DNA of 64,000 nucleotides from Rickettsia endosymbiont of Bradysia coprophila (GTDB lineage Bacteria; Pseudomonadota; Alphaproteobacteria; Rickettsiales; Rickettsiaceae): NCBI GenBank assembly GCA_019468145.1, contig JAHXDM010000002.1, positions 790,757 to 854,756 of the forward strand, read 5' to 3'. Shown piece by piece: positions 54,722 to 63,614 of this stretch (position 1 is its first letter; each line of letters starts with the position of its first letter). The notes under the pieces were generated by a model. It saw only the letters and a program-made list of their open reading frames with translations, ran no database searches and was not told where the DNA came from. The position numbers and the translations under genes were made by a program.

Positions 54722-55915
54722 ATGTTGTCATGGTTAACTACCTTTAAAAATAGTTCAAAAAGTAAAATTCTAGAATTAGAGAAAAAATTATTTGCCCAAA
54801 ATAATATTCTGAATTATATAGCCCATGAAGTCAGAAGTTCAGTACATGGCATTAGTAATATCTCACAATTTTTATACGAAAATTGGGATAAAATTAATGA
54901 CCAGGAACGCAAGAAACAAATTGGTATAATTGCTAAAAATAATCAACGTATTATAAGATTAGCGACAGAATTATTGGATTTATCTAAATTCAGCACGGGT
55001 AAGATGGCATTTCATTTTACTAATATAGATTTACTTCAGTGTATAAAAACCATCGTGGAGCAACTTAAAGAATTAAACGCCTTTAATGATAAAGTCAGTA
55101 TTCAGCTAGTTGATCATGGGATAAAAAAAGCAATTATCAAAGGAGATAAAACAAGGATTAATCAAGTGTTAAATAATTTATTTAATAATGCTATCAAATA
55201 TACGAAAGAAGGTGCAATTATTGCGACTATTAATTCAATAAATCATAATAATAAACTATATTGGCGGCTTACTATAGCGGATACGGGAATCGGAATTCCT
55301 CCTTTAGAACTTGAATCAATTTTTGAAATATTCACCCGTAGTTCTTGGACCAATAAAAATTTTGCTGGTACTGGAATTGGTCTAACTATTTGCCGAGAAA
55401 TTATTACTGCTCATAAAGGCTATATTTACGCTGAAAATAATCAAGATGTCGGGGCTAAACTAGTGTTTATGATTCCTACCTATAATCAACGCAAACCTAA
55501 AGCACTTATAACCCCTAACAGAACAAAATTTAATATATTGCTTATTGATGATGACGTTACTTGCCATGAATCAGCAAATTTAATATTTAATCATGAGAAT
55601 AAAAAATTCAAAATTATAAGTGCATATAATGGGAAAGAAGCAATTAATTTAATCAAAGTCTTTGGTGATAAAATAGATTTAATTCTTTTAGATATTATGC
55701 TCCCTGATTTAAGTGGTTATGAAGTATATCAACAAATTAGAGATCATAAAGATTGCGCCCATATTCCAGTGGTGTTTCAAAGTGGTTTAACTAACAATTC
55801 TGAAAAAATAACCAACCTTTTAAAAGCAGAAGACGTATATTTAATTCATAAACCTTATAATTATAATGAGTTAATGGAGATTATTAATCAGATTACTATC
55901 GCTATAGTCAATTAA
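54722..55915 (+). CDS. Hybrid histidine kinase without a sensor domain
   Basis: 397 residues. HisKA with phospho-acceptor His35 (AHEVRSSVHGISN), HATPase with N box NQVLNNLFNNAIKYT and G boxes DTGIGIPPLELES and GTGIGLTICREI, then a receiver domain with Asp324 (ILLDIMLPDLSGYEVY) and HKPY Lys. No input domain precedes the kinase: the start is 61 bases from an R3 element, so an N-terminal sensor may have been lost or the kinase is cytosolic by nature. No cognate phosphotransferase is nearby. Confidence 0.88.
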   Translation: MLSWLTTFKNSSKSKILELEKKLFAQNNILNYIAHEVRSSVHGISNISQFLYENWDKINDQERKKQIGIIAKNNQRIIRLATELLDLSKFSTGKMAFHFTNIDLLQCIKTIVEQLKELNAFNDKVSIQLVDHGIKKAIIKGDKTRINQVLNNLFNNAIKYTKEGAIIATINSINHNNKLYWRLTIADTGIGIPPLELESIFEIFTRSSWTNKNFAGTGIGLTICREIITAHKGYIYAENNQDVGAKLVFMIPTYNQRKPKALITPNRTKFNILLIDDDVTCHESANLIFNHENKKFKIISAYNGKEAINLIKVFGDKIDLILLDIMLPDLSGYEVYQQIRDHKDCAHIPVVFQSGLTNNSEKITNLLKAEDVYLIHKPYNYNELMEIINQITIAIVN

Positions 55916-56205
55916 TACAAACTTATGGACTAAAATAAGTGCGGATTGCTCTTAATTGAATAATAACAAATTTTGTGTTAAAATCTCTACTTATATTAAA
56001 GAAAAATATAAAATCTAGTAGGTATTATGTATCTTTTATTGACAATCACTAAGAAAAAGTTTAATATGAATAATTGAGTTTAATTAATTAACTCTTTAAT
56101 AGTTATTGCAAACCTTGTAGATAGATAGTTAGTTATCTGGTTTAATTGCTACTAAGAGTTTCAAGTTAAGTTCAGGTAAATAAACTCTATTACTAAAAGG
56201 TTTTT

Positions 56206-56415
56206 ATGACTACTAAAGTGGGTAAAGTTAAATGGTACAATCCAACCATAGGTTATGGTTTTATTGAACCAGATGAAGGTGGAAATGATGTTTTTGTCCA
56301 TGCTACAGCTTTAGCATATGCTAAGATCTCCAGCTTAAATGAAGGTCAGCGTGTTAGCTTCGACCTAGAAGAAAGCAAAGGGAAAATTTCTGCCGTTAAC
56401 CTGCAAATAAAATAA
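56206..56415 (+). CDS. cspA: Cold-shock protein, CspA family
   Basis: 69 residues, one cold-shock domain: [31 protein letters not shown]. The usual RNP1 KGFGFI is here IGYGFI and RNP2 VFVHA is kept. Single-strand nucleic acid chaperone. The 290 bases upstream are long enough for a structured 5' leader, as with E. coli cspA. A hairpin terminator follows. Confidence 0.94.
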   Translation: MTTKVGKVKWYNPTIGYGFIEPDEGGNDVFVHATALAYAKISSLNEGQRVSFDLEESKGKISAVNLQIK

Positions 56416-56861
56416 TCTTTATTTTAACACTGCAACCAACTACTCAAAATTTAGGAGTGGTTATTAAACTAGTGAATTTTGGGTAGTATGATCTTCCTAA
56501 TGCAATTTATGCATTGTCTTTTGTAGCTCAGTGTTTCACTATTGATATTAATTTGATTTCTTTATAATAGCTGATATTAAATATATTAGTGACACTAATT
56601 AGGGCTAGTCTTACAAAATATTATAGGTACCTTATTTATTTTCACAAGTTTAATATAGATAAATTGAGAAATAAAGCTGTTAATGAGCTACTTAAAATGG
56701 GCTAATTATCAAGATTTTTTAAATTAGAGATTTAGGTGAAAAACCATCTAGATTGATTTATATAGCTTCACCTCTTTACAAAATCTTACCCAAAACCCAA
56801 GCCATAACGTGACTAGAGGGTATTTACTATAAAAATTTGTTTTTAATTTATTGGATTTATA
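56416..56861. other. 446-base gene-free stretch
   Basis: Contains the cspA terminator at the left end and the promoter of the helicase gene at the right. The rest is AT-rich with no supported gene. Confidence 0.5.
56440..56491 (+). terminator. Hairpin after cspA
   Basis: ACTACTCAAAATTTA and TGAATTTTGGGTAGT form a stem around a loop of about 20 bases. Confidence 0.5.
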
Positions 56862-58091
56862 ATGAAAAATTTTAACTTAAAAGAAGAAATAATAACTGCG
56901 CTATTAGAAAGAATGAAGATAACCTCTCCCACTGAAATTCAAAGGGAAGTTATACCAATAGCTATGCAAGGCTATGATATTTTAGCTTCTAGTCAAACGG
57001 GGTCTGGCAAGACTCTTGCCTATTTATTGCCAGTAGTGAATGCTTATATGGAAAAAGGCACTAAGTCAATAATTCTTGTTCCGACGAGAGAATTAGCAAC
57101 TCAAGTATATGATACACTCAGTAAAGTCGCTCCTAAAATTAAGAGTGCAATTTTAATAGGAGGGCAGCCTATGCATAAGCAATTTGCTCAACTCAAAAAA
57201 ATTGCAGATGTAATTATTGCCACACCTGGACGTCTAATAGATCATTTTCTTCGGGGGAGCTTAAAATTAGATCGTAGAGAGCCAATAATCCTTGGTCTTG
57301 ATGAGATGGATAGAATGCTGGACATGGGCATGAAAGAACAATTAGAAGAAATTGTCACATATCTTCCTGAAGAAAGGCAGGTATTAATGTTTTCGGCAAC
57401 TATGCCCCCACATATTATTGAATTAGCAAAAAGATATGTTAAAAACCCTAAACGTATTATTGTTGGGTCAACCACTAAGGCAGCAGCGGAAATTAAACAG
57501 GAGACTCTGCGTGTTACTGATAAAGAAAAATTTCCTGAACTTGTCAAACAATTAAATGAGAGAGCCGGTTCTATAATTATTTTTGTCAAAACCAAACGTG
57601 GTACTGAACAACTTGCCAAAATGTTAAAAACTGATGGCCATAAAGCAGAAGCCATCCATGGGGACTTATCCCAAGGGAGACGCGAGCGGGTCATCTCCTC
57701 TTTTCGTGCTTCCAGGCATAGAATTATGGTTGCCACAGATGTCGCAGCTCGCGGGTTAGACATTCCTCATACCCAACACGTTATTAATTACGATTTACCT
57801 ATGTGCCCTGAAGATTATTTACATCGAATAGGCAGAACAGGTAGGGCTGGAATGACAGGATCAGCATTATCCCTTATCTCTCCGGAAGATAATATTAGAT
57901 GGAAAGCCATTGATCGTCTAATAAATCAAGGGGAAACAACTTTAAGGAAAGATATACCTAAAAATAAAAATCGTAAAAGGCCATTTAACGGTAATAGATT
58001 TAACAGCGATAAAGTGACTGTAGAAAAAAGAAATTTTTTCTCTTCTAATAGGGTGGAAAAACCGTATAAACTGCGAAAAGAGAATAGTTAA
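56862..58091 (+). CDS. DEAD-box-family RNA helicase with DEMD motif
   Basis: 409 residues of RhlE/DeaD type. Q motif (TSPTEIQREVIP), Walker A SSQTGSGKT (43-51), PTRELATQ, TPGRLIDH, motif III SAT, ARGLDIPHTQHVINYDLP and HRIGRTGRAG are intact. Motif II reads DEMD (147-150) instead of DEAD, and the preceding strand is LGLDEMDRMLDMG. A basic Asn/Lys/Arg C-terminal tail binds RNA. Likely ribosome or mRNA remodelling; ATPase function with DEMD is plausible since both acidic residues remain. Confidence 0.9.
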   Translation: MKNFNLKEEIITALLERMKITSPTEIQREVIPIAMQGYDILASSQTGSGKTLAYLLPVVNAYMEKGTKSIILVPTRELATQVYDTLSKVAPKIKSAILIGGQPMHKQFAQLKKIADVIIATPGRLIDHFLRGSLKLDRREPIILGLDEMDRMLDMGMKEQLEEIVTYLPEERQVLMFSATMPPHIIELAKRYVKNPKRIIVGSTTKAAAEIKQETLRVTDKEKFPELVKQLNERAGSIIIFVKTKRGTEQLAKMLKTDGHKAEAIHGDLSQGRRERVISSFRASRHRIMVATDVAARGLDIPHTQHVINYDLPMCPEDYLHRIGRTGRAGMTGSALSLISPEDNIRWKAIDRLINQGETTLRKDIPKNKNRKRPFNGNRFNSDKVTVEKRNFFSSNRVEKPYKLRKENS

Positions 58092-58131
58092 AGTGTCTTA
58101 AAAGTTTAATAGATTTTTTTGCATAAGCATG

Positions 58132-58165
58132 CGAATTGCCGGGTAATTTGTTACCTGGCAGTTCG
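58132..58165 (+). terminator. Terminator hairpin after the helicase
   Basis: CGAATTGCCGGGTAA and TTACCTGGCAGTTCG form a 15-base stem with TTTG loop. R1 copy 4 begins directly after it. Confidence 0.7.
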
Positions 58166-58167
58166 TG

Positions 58168-58274
58168 TATACTTCTCTTTAGATGATTTTGCTGCCTTGC
58201 ATGAGGGGAGAACCTAGTAAAATCTAGGAGAGCATTGAGTAACAACGCATGCAAATTCATATCAGAGGAGTATA
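58168..58274. repeat. R1 palindromic repeat, copy 4
   Basis: 107 bases; ends TATACTTCTCT and AGAGGAGTATA, with internal AACGCATGCAAATTCATATC. It ends 31 bases before the dipeptidase gene. Confidence 0.88.
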
Positions 58275-58305
58275 AATATGGTAAAATATAACTAGGAACG
58301 TCAAT

Positions 58306-59012
58306 ATGTTAAATTTAACTTCTCACCTACCAGAAGATTTTGTATATCTAGAGGAAGTGGATCTTTCAATAAAGCAAAGTATAATGTACTATACTGAAAG
58401 AAATTTTGTAGGAAAACAAGTTAATGGTTATAAAGTCTGCCGAGCTATTTTAACTAAGCAAGCTGCTCTAGAACTCCAAAAGCTTCAACAAGATATTATA
58501 AATGATGGTTATTCGCTAGTAGTTTATGATGCTTATCGCCCCCAAAAAGCTGTTCAACATTTTATAGGGTGGGGCAAGGATGATAGTGATCAAAGAATGA
58601 AAGAATTTTATTATCCTCGTATTAATAAAGAAGATATTTTCAAATTAGGTTATGTTGCTACTGAATCAGCTCATAGTAGAGGTAGTACTGTTGACTTAAC
58701 TATAATTGAGTGTGACAAAAAGCTGAATCTAGAACCTATCTATACCATACGTGCTTTAAAAGATGGTAGTTCTATACCTTATTTCGATGATAATACGGTA
58801 GATATGGGTAGCTCTGTAGCTCTGTAGATCTGATGGACCCTGCATCTTCACATGACAGTCCTTTAATTGAAGAGAAATATTTACAAAACCGTGATTACCT
58901 TCGTAATAAAATGCAGGAACATAATTTTCTGCCATATGAGAAGGAATGGTGGCATTATACCTATAAGTATGAACCATATCCAGACTGTTATTTTAATTTT
59001 GATGTTGCTTAA
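58306..59012 (+). pseudogene. VanX-type D-alanyl-D-alanine dipeptidase, frameshifted
   Basis: Family M15D zinc peptidase that splits D-Ala-D-Ala; in intracellular bacteria probably used in peptidoglycan recycling rather than drug resistance. The intact part (58306-58827) has YDAYRPQKAVQHF and the zinc site SAHSRGSTVDL. Then an 8-base tandem duplication (CTCTGTAG twice, about 58810-58825) shifts the frame into a stop. The second frame continues to 59012 with LMDPASSHDS and the catalytic Glu-Trp-Trp-His motif, so the active site is cut off. About 233 residues would result without the duplication. Confidence 0.85.
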
Positions 59013-59040
59013 AAGAAATAATAATCCGAAGTAGGAATAA

Positions 59041-59886
59041 TTAATTACCTTTAAGTTTATTAACCATAGAATATATTTCCTTTTTACTATATGTTTTTCC
59101 AAAATTTTCATTAGCTAAATCAGTAATACTTTTTGCACTCCAGCCTTTAGAGAAATATAAATGAATCATATTCTTTAAGTCTGCTAAACTATCCTTATCA
59201 ATTTTATTGGAAGTACCTGAAATTAACAAAACTATTTCTCCTTTAATAGTATTTTGCTGATAGTAATTAAGTAAATCTTCTGCTAGACCCGTTTTTACTT
59301 CCTGATGTAGTTTAGTTAGCTCGCGTGCTATACATATTTCTCTATTGCTAAGGGTGGTAATAACCGCTTGTAAAGTAGGCTTAAGTCTTAGCACAGTTTC
59401 AAAAAAAATTAAAGTTGCATTAACAGCAGATAATTCTGTAAAAATTTTTCTTTTACCCTCCATAGTTTTAGGTAAAAATCCAGCATAGAGAAAACGATTT
59501 AGAGGTAATCCAGAAATGGTGATTGCTGCAATTACGGAAGAGACCCCTGGTATAATATCAATATGGTAATCAAGTCCACGCAGATCTTCCACTAATTTAT
59601 AACCCGGATCTGAAATCAAAGGAGTACCAGCATCCGATATTAAGCTAACTATTGCGCCTTGATCAATTAAGGTTTTAATCCTTTCTCTCTCTGTAGTCGA
59701 ACTAAAATCATTATATATTTGTAATTTGACTTTTATATTATGTTTTACTAGTAATTTTCTTGAGATTCTAGTATCCTCACACAATATAATGGTGGAGCTG
59801 CGCAGGGTTTCTAGTCCTCTTAGCGTTATATCATCTAAATTACCAATAGGGGTGGAGACTATATATAATCCCGGTTTAAAAATCAT
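59041..59886 (-). CDS. rsmI: 16S rRNA (cytidine-1402 2'-O) methyltransferase
   Basis: 281 residues. Tetrapyrrole-methylase fold: GLYIVSTPIGNLDDITLRGLETL, CEDTRISRKLL, SDAGTPLISDPGYKLV, PGVSSVIAAITISGLP and FFETVLRL. Modifies the P-site region of 16S rRNA. Divergent from the LpoA-like gene, the same pair as rsmI-lpoA in E. coli. Confidence 0.95.
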   Translation of the reverse strand: MIFKPGLYIVSTPIGNLDDITLRGLETLRSSTIILCEDTRISRKLLVKHNIKVKLQIYNDFSSTTERERIKTLIDQGAIVSLISDAGTPLISDPGYKLVEDLRGLDYHIDIIPGVSSVIAAITISGLPLNRFLYAGFLPKTMEGKRKIFTELSAVNATLIFFETVLRLKPTLQAVITTLSNREICIARELTKLHQEVKTGLAEDLLNYYQQNTIKGEIVLLISGTSNKIDKDSLADLKNMIHLYFSKGWSAKSITDLANENFGKTYSKKEIYSMVNKLKGN

Positions 59887-59996
59887 AATTTAAAAGTTTT
59901 TTTGAGTTATCTATTTTAACATAGTTATCCATAATACCCCACAATAATTTTTAATACACAGTTAGTTTAAGTAAAGAAATATATGGGCTGAATCTT

Positions 59997-61121
59997 ATGA
60001 ATATTATAAAACAAAAATTATTAAACATTCTATTATTATCTCTATGTTTTTTCTCTCTTTTTAGTTGCCAAACTCCAAAGAAAGTTATTGTTGAAGAACA
60101 AATAGTTGTTAAGCAACCGGTAGAAATTGCTGTTCTTATGCCTTTAACAGGTGAAAATGCGGTAGTTGGTAAGCAATATAATGCTTTAATTAAAATGGGT
60201 TTAGAAGAAGCCTTACAAACTTACGCTCATGTTACTTCTTATGATGCGGCAAATGAAAAACAAGTCCTGTCTGCAATGGAAAAAATAATAGCCCGTAAAA
60301 CAAAAATTATTCTAGGGCCATTATATTCCAACCTTACTACTCTAATTGCTCCTCAAGCAAAAGCCCATGATATTATTGTAATTACCATGTCTAATAACCC
60401 AGTCTTGGCAGATAATAAACTTTTCGTGTTTGGTCATGCACCATCCAAACAACTTACTAAAATAATTAAATATTTTGCAGATAGTGATTATAAAAACTTT
60501 ATTGTGTTGCTACCTTCAGGACAACATTCCCATACTAGTAACCAATTAATTCAAAATATATTAATTCAAAAAAATGCTACTTTAGTGCGTAGTGAGTTTT
60601 ACTCTAACTTACCTGAATCAATCGAAAAAGCAGTTAATATTGTTTCAGCTAGTGTGGATAATTTAAATGAGCGAGAAGAGACCTCCACTAAACCTATTAT
60701 TTATATATCTGATGATTCCAAAAATATACCTTTACTATTTGCCAGTATCACTAAACATAATTTAGATAAAAAGGCAGTGATAATTGGTGATAATAGAATT
60801 GATATTGATTATCCTGAATCAATAAACATAATGTTTACCGGTTCTCTAAATATTTTAAATAGCAAAGTAGTAGAAAAAGCTAAAAATATCGGTATTAACC
60901 ATTTATCTTTTATGCATAGTATGGCATATGATTTAGGGAGAATGACCGCTAAATATATGGGTACTGACTTTAAACAAGGGAGATTTTTATCCACTATTAA
61001 TAGCACATCTCCATATATTGGGATATCAGGTAATATTCATTTTATTGATTCAATTGCTCAAAGAGAATATGATATTATTAAGAAAGAAAATAATATTTAT
61101 AGTACTTTTTCAAATAATTAA
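59997..61121 (+). CDS. LpoA-like lipoprotein (penicillin-binding protein activator family)
   Basis: 374 residues. Lipoprotein signal with Cys24 (LFSC), then a periplasmic-binding-protein fold (VEIAVLMPLTGENAVVGKQYNALIKMGLEEAL, KIILGPLYSNLTTLIAPQAKAHDI). It corresponds to the C-terminal LpoA/YraM domain; the TPR half of E. coli LpoA is missing, as in other Alphaproteobacteria. Divergent from rsmI, which supports the assignment. Activating a PBP is inferred. Confidence 0.78.
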   Translation: MNIIKQKLLNILLLSLCFFSLFSCQTPKKVIVEEQIVVKQPVEIAVLMPLTGENAVVGKQYNALIKMGLEEALQTYAHVTSYDAANEKQVLSAMEKIIARKTKIILGPLYSNLTTLIAPQAKAHDIIVITMSNNPVLADNKLFVFGHAPSKQLTKIIKYFADSDYKNFIVLLPSGQHSHTSNQLIQNILIQKNATLVRSEFYSNLPESIEKAVNIVSASVDNLNEREETSTKPIIYISDDSKNIPLLFASITKHNLDKKAVIIGDNRIDIDYPESINIMFTGSLNILNSKVVEKAKNIGINHLSFMHSMAYDLGRMTAKYMGTDFKQGRFLSTINSTSPYIGISGNIHFIDSIAQREYDIIKKENNIYSTFSNN

Positions 61122-61129
61122 AAACTTGT

Positions 61130-62140
61130 ATGGAGATAAAAATAGGTAATATCTGTTTACCGCACCCTGTTATCCTAGCTCCTATGTCAGGAGTCACTGA
61201 CTTACCCTTTAGAAAATTAGTGCGGAAATTTAGTAGGGGGCTTGTGGTGTCTGAGATGATAGCTAGTAGAGCAATGATTATTGAAACCCGGCAATCTCTT
61301 CAAAAATGTGCTATTCTAAAAGACGACGCTACTGGAGCTTGCGTACAACTTGCTGGTTGTGAGCCGGAGGTAATAGCAGAATCTGCCAAGATGAATGAAG
61401 ATATGGGCGCTAAGATTATAGATTTAAATTTTGGCTGTCCTGCTAAAAAAGTAGTAGGAGGTTATTCGGGCTCTGCCTTAATGAGAGATGAAAAATTAGC
61501 TGCCAAAATCTTGGAAACTACGGTAAAGGCAGTGAAGATTCCAGTAACTTTAAAAATGCGAACTGGGTGGGATGAACAAAGTAGAAATGCTCCTGCTCTT
61601 GCCAAAATAGCCTATGATGTTGGTATACAAATGATCACAATTCATGGTAGAACAAGATGTCAATTTTATTCAGGAAAAGCGGATTGGAAGTTTATAAAGC
61701 AGGTGAAAGATGCAGTAAAAATTCCGGTTATTGCTAATGGCGATATTACTTCTGTGGCGCTTGCTAAGGAGTGTTTAAAAGAGTCTGGAGCTAATGGGAT
61801 AATGATTGGTAGAGGGGTGTATGGTAAACCCTGGTTCATCTCTCAAATTGCCCATTATCTTAAAACAGGAGAAGAAATAGCTGCGCCCCCCCTGCAAGAA
61901 CAATTATCCATAATATTAGAGCATTATAATGAGATGCTAGAATATTATGGTAATGATACAGGTGTGCAATTAGCTAGGAAACATATAGGGTGGTATAGTG
62001 GTGGTCTTGTAAACTCAGCTGAATTTAGAGGAAAAATTAACCTAATGAGTGACCCCCATAAGGTTAAAGAAGAGATAATTGAATTTTATGAAAAACGTTT
62101 AAGCGATGCAGGTGTATATAATCAACTTCAGATGAATTAG
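61130..62140 (+). CDS. dusB: tRNA-dihydrouridine synthase, DusB type
   Basis: 336 residues, FMN TIM barrel: PVILAPMSGVTDLPFRKLVR, the active-site Cys in DLNFGCPAKKVVGGYSGSAL, MRTGWDE, ITIHGRTRCQFYSG and IANGDITS. Reduces uridines in tRNA D loops. It starts 8 bases after the LpoA-like stop, so co-transcription is likely. Confidence 0.95.
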   Translation: MEIKIGNICLPHPVILAPMSGVTDLPFRKLVRKFSRGLVVSEMIASRAMIIETRQSLQKCAILKDDATGACVQLAGCEPEVIAESAKMNEDMGAKIIDLNFGCPAKKVVGGYSGSALMRDEKLAAKILETTVKAVKIPVTLKMRTGWDEQSRNAPALAKIAYDVGIQMITIHGRTRCQFYSGKADWKFIKQVKDAVKIPVIANGDITSVALAKECLKESGANGIMIGRGVYGKPWFISQIAHYLKTGEEIAAPPLQEQLSIILEHYNEMLEYYGNDTGVQLARKHIGWYSGGLVNSAEFRGKINLMSDPHKVKEEIIEFYEKRLSDAGVYNQLQMN

Positions 62141-62215
62141 GGATGCTGGTTTAACCCACCAGCCCCGCAAATAGAACGCGTCTTCAAATATAACACTTTT
62201 AAGGGGTGGGAATAG

Positions 62216-62361
62216 TAGACTTCTTTGCCAAACTCGCTTCTGGTAGGGAATTTGAAGGAGACTCAGAGTGCAAAACCGCAGCGGGAGTGTAGTAGTGAGG
62301 ATTTGAGCCTAGAATCGACAAACAAATTACCAGCAGAAGTAGAGTTTGGCAAAGAAGTCTA
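62216..62361. repeat. R2 palindromic repeat, copy 2
   Basis: 146 bases with ends TAGACTTCTTTGCC and GGCAAAGAAGTCTA, and the same internal blocks as 53412-53557. It lies between dusB and mrp. Confidence 0.88.
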
Positions 62362-62442
62362 GTGTAAAAATTAATAGCGATCTTGAGAAAGCCCTAGAAC
62401 TGCCAGGATAACTTATTAGCAGGGCAGCGGGCCTTAGGACAT

Positions 62443-63438
62443 TTAAAGGAATTTTTTAAGGGGTAAATTAATAATACCCGCAAGAGAGAGGCTATGATCA
62501 CAGTTGTAGGATAACCGAGGTTCAATAGGAATTTTACCTATTAACGGAATATTATGTTGTTGAGCAAAGTTGTCGCTATTATTTCCTCTAAATATTTGCA
62601 TTATTTTCTGGGAGATTGGCTCAACTAAATAACTCATATTTTCTATCATTCCAAGAATTGGTAAATTAAATTTTTTATATAAGTCAATTGATCGCACAAC
62701 ATCTATTTGGGACATTTTTTGGGGCGTTGTTACTATTATCACTCCGTCTAATTGGTAATTCTCTAATATACTTAAATGAATATCACCAGTACCTGGGGGC
62801 ATGTCGATAATTAGATAATCTAACTTCTGCCAATTTGTTAAAGATAAAAGTTGATAAATTGTTTTACTGGCCATTGGGCCCCGCCAAATAGCTGCTGAAT
62901 GATTTTGAATAAGCAACCCTATAGAAATAATTTTAATATTACGGGATTCTAAAGGGATCATTTTATTATTGACTATTTCTGGAACCCCTGCCACTCCAAA
63001 TATATGAGGAATGGATGGGCCATAAATATCTGCATCCATTATTCCTACTTGATACCCTTCTGAATTTAGTTGCTCTGCTATTAAGGCTGCTATAGTAGAT
63101 TTTCCTACTCCACCTTTACCAGAGGCAATCAATATTACTTTTTTTACTCCTTCAATAAGATGTTTAACTTTAGGGGTAAGTACTTTTTTTACCCCCTCTT
63201 TGCTATTAGTTAAAACGATAGTTATTTTGCCAATATTGGGTATTTCATTTAGCTTATTGATAGCTCTATTTCTTATATTTTCAACTTCTTGTAAATTTTT
63301 TTCTAATATATCAATTGCAAAACCTATATCTACTCCTTTAATTATAATATTGGAGATGATATTTATTAATTTTGTCTGATCAATAAAGGTAATATCAGCA
63401 ATTTTATTTAAAATTTCTTGTTCATTTATATTATTCAT
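62443..63438 (-). CDS. mrp: Mrp/ApbC-type Fe-S cluster carrier ATPase
   Basis: 331 residues. N-terminal DUF59-like domain (about 1-75), then the P-loop NTPase with deviant Walker A IASGKGGVGKSTIA, MDADIYGPSIPHIFG, DYLIIDMPPGTGDIHL and IGMIENMSYL. The usual CxxC of ApbC after MSY is absent (reads VEPISQ), so cluster binding in this member needs checking. Divergent from hflK, as in Rickettsia. Confidence 0.88.
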   Translation of the reverse strand: MNNINEQEILNKIADITFIDQTKLINIISNIIIKGVDIGFAIDILEKNLQEVENIRNRAINKLNEIPNIGKITIVLTNSKEGVKKVLTPKVKHLIEGVKKVILIASGKGGVGKSTIAALIAEQLNSEGYQVGIMDADIYGPSIPHIFGVAGVPEIVNNKMIPLESRNIKIISIGLLIQNHSAAIWRGPMASKTIYQLLSLTNWQKLDYLIIDMPPGTGDIHLSILENYQLDGVIIVTTPQKMSQIDVVRSIDLYKKFNLPILGMIENMSYLVEPISQKIMQIFRGNNSDNFAQQHNIPLIGKIPIEPRLSYNCDHSLSLAGIINLPLKKFL

Positions 63439-63614
63439 AGAATTTTTTATAAAAATTAAGTTTAACCTTTAGTGGCTAGTAACAGCTTGACGGAATGGAA
63501 GATCCAAGATATAATAACTTATGCGAAAGTGCCTGATAAAAAGTTATCAAGCAGTTGGCGTAATTTCAGTTATCTCAGATAAATTACATTTAATTAAAAG
63601 GCAATAATAACATA

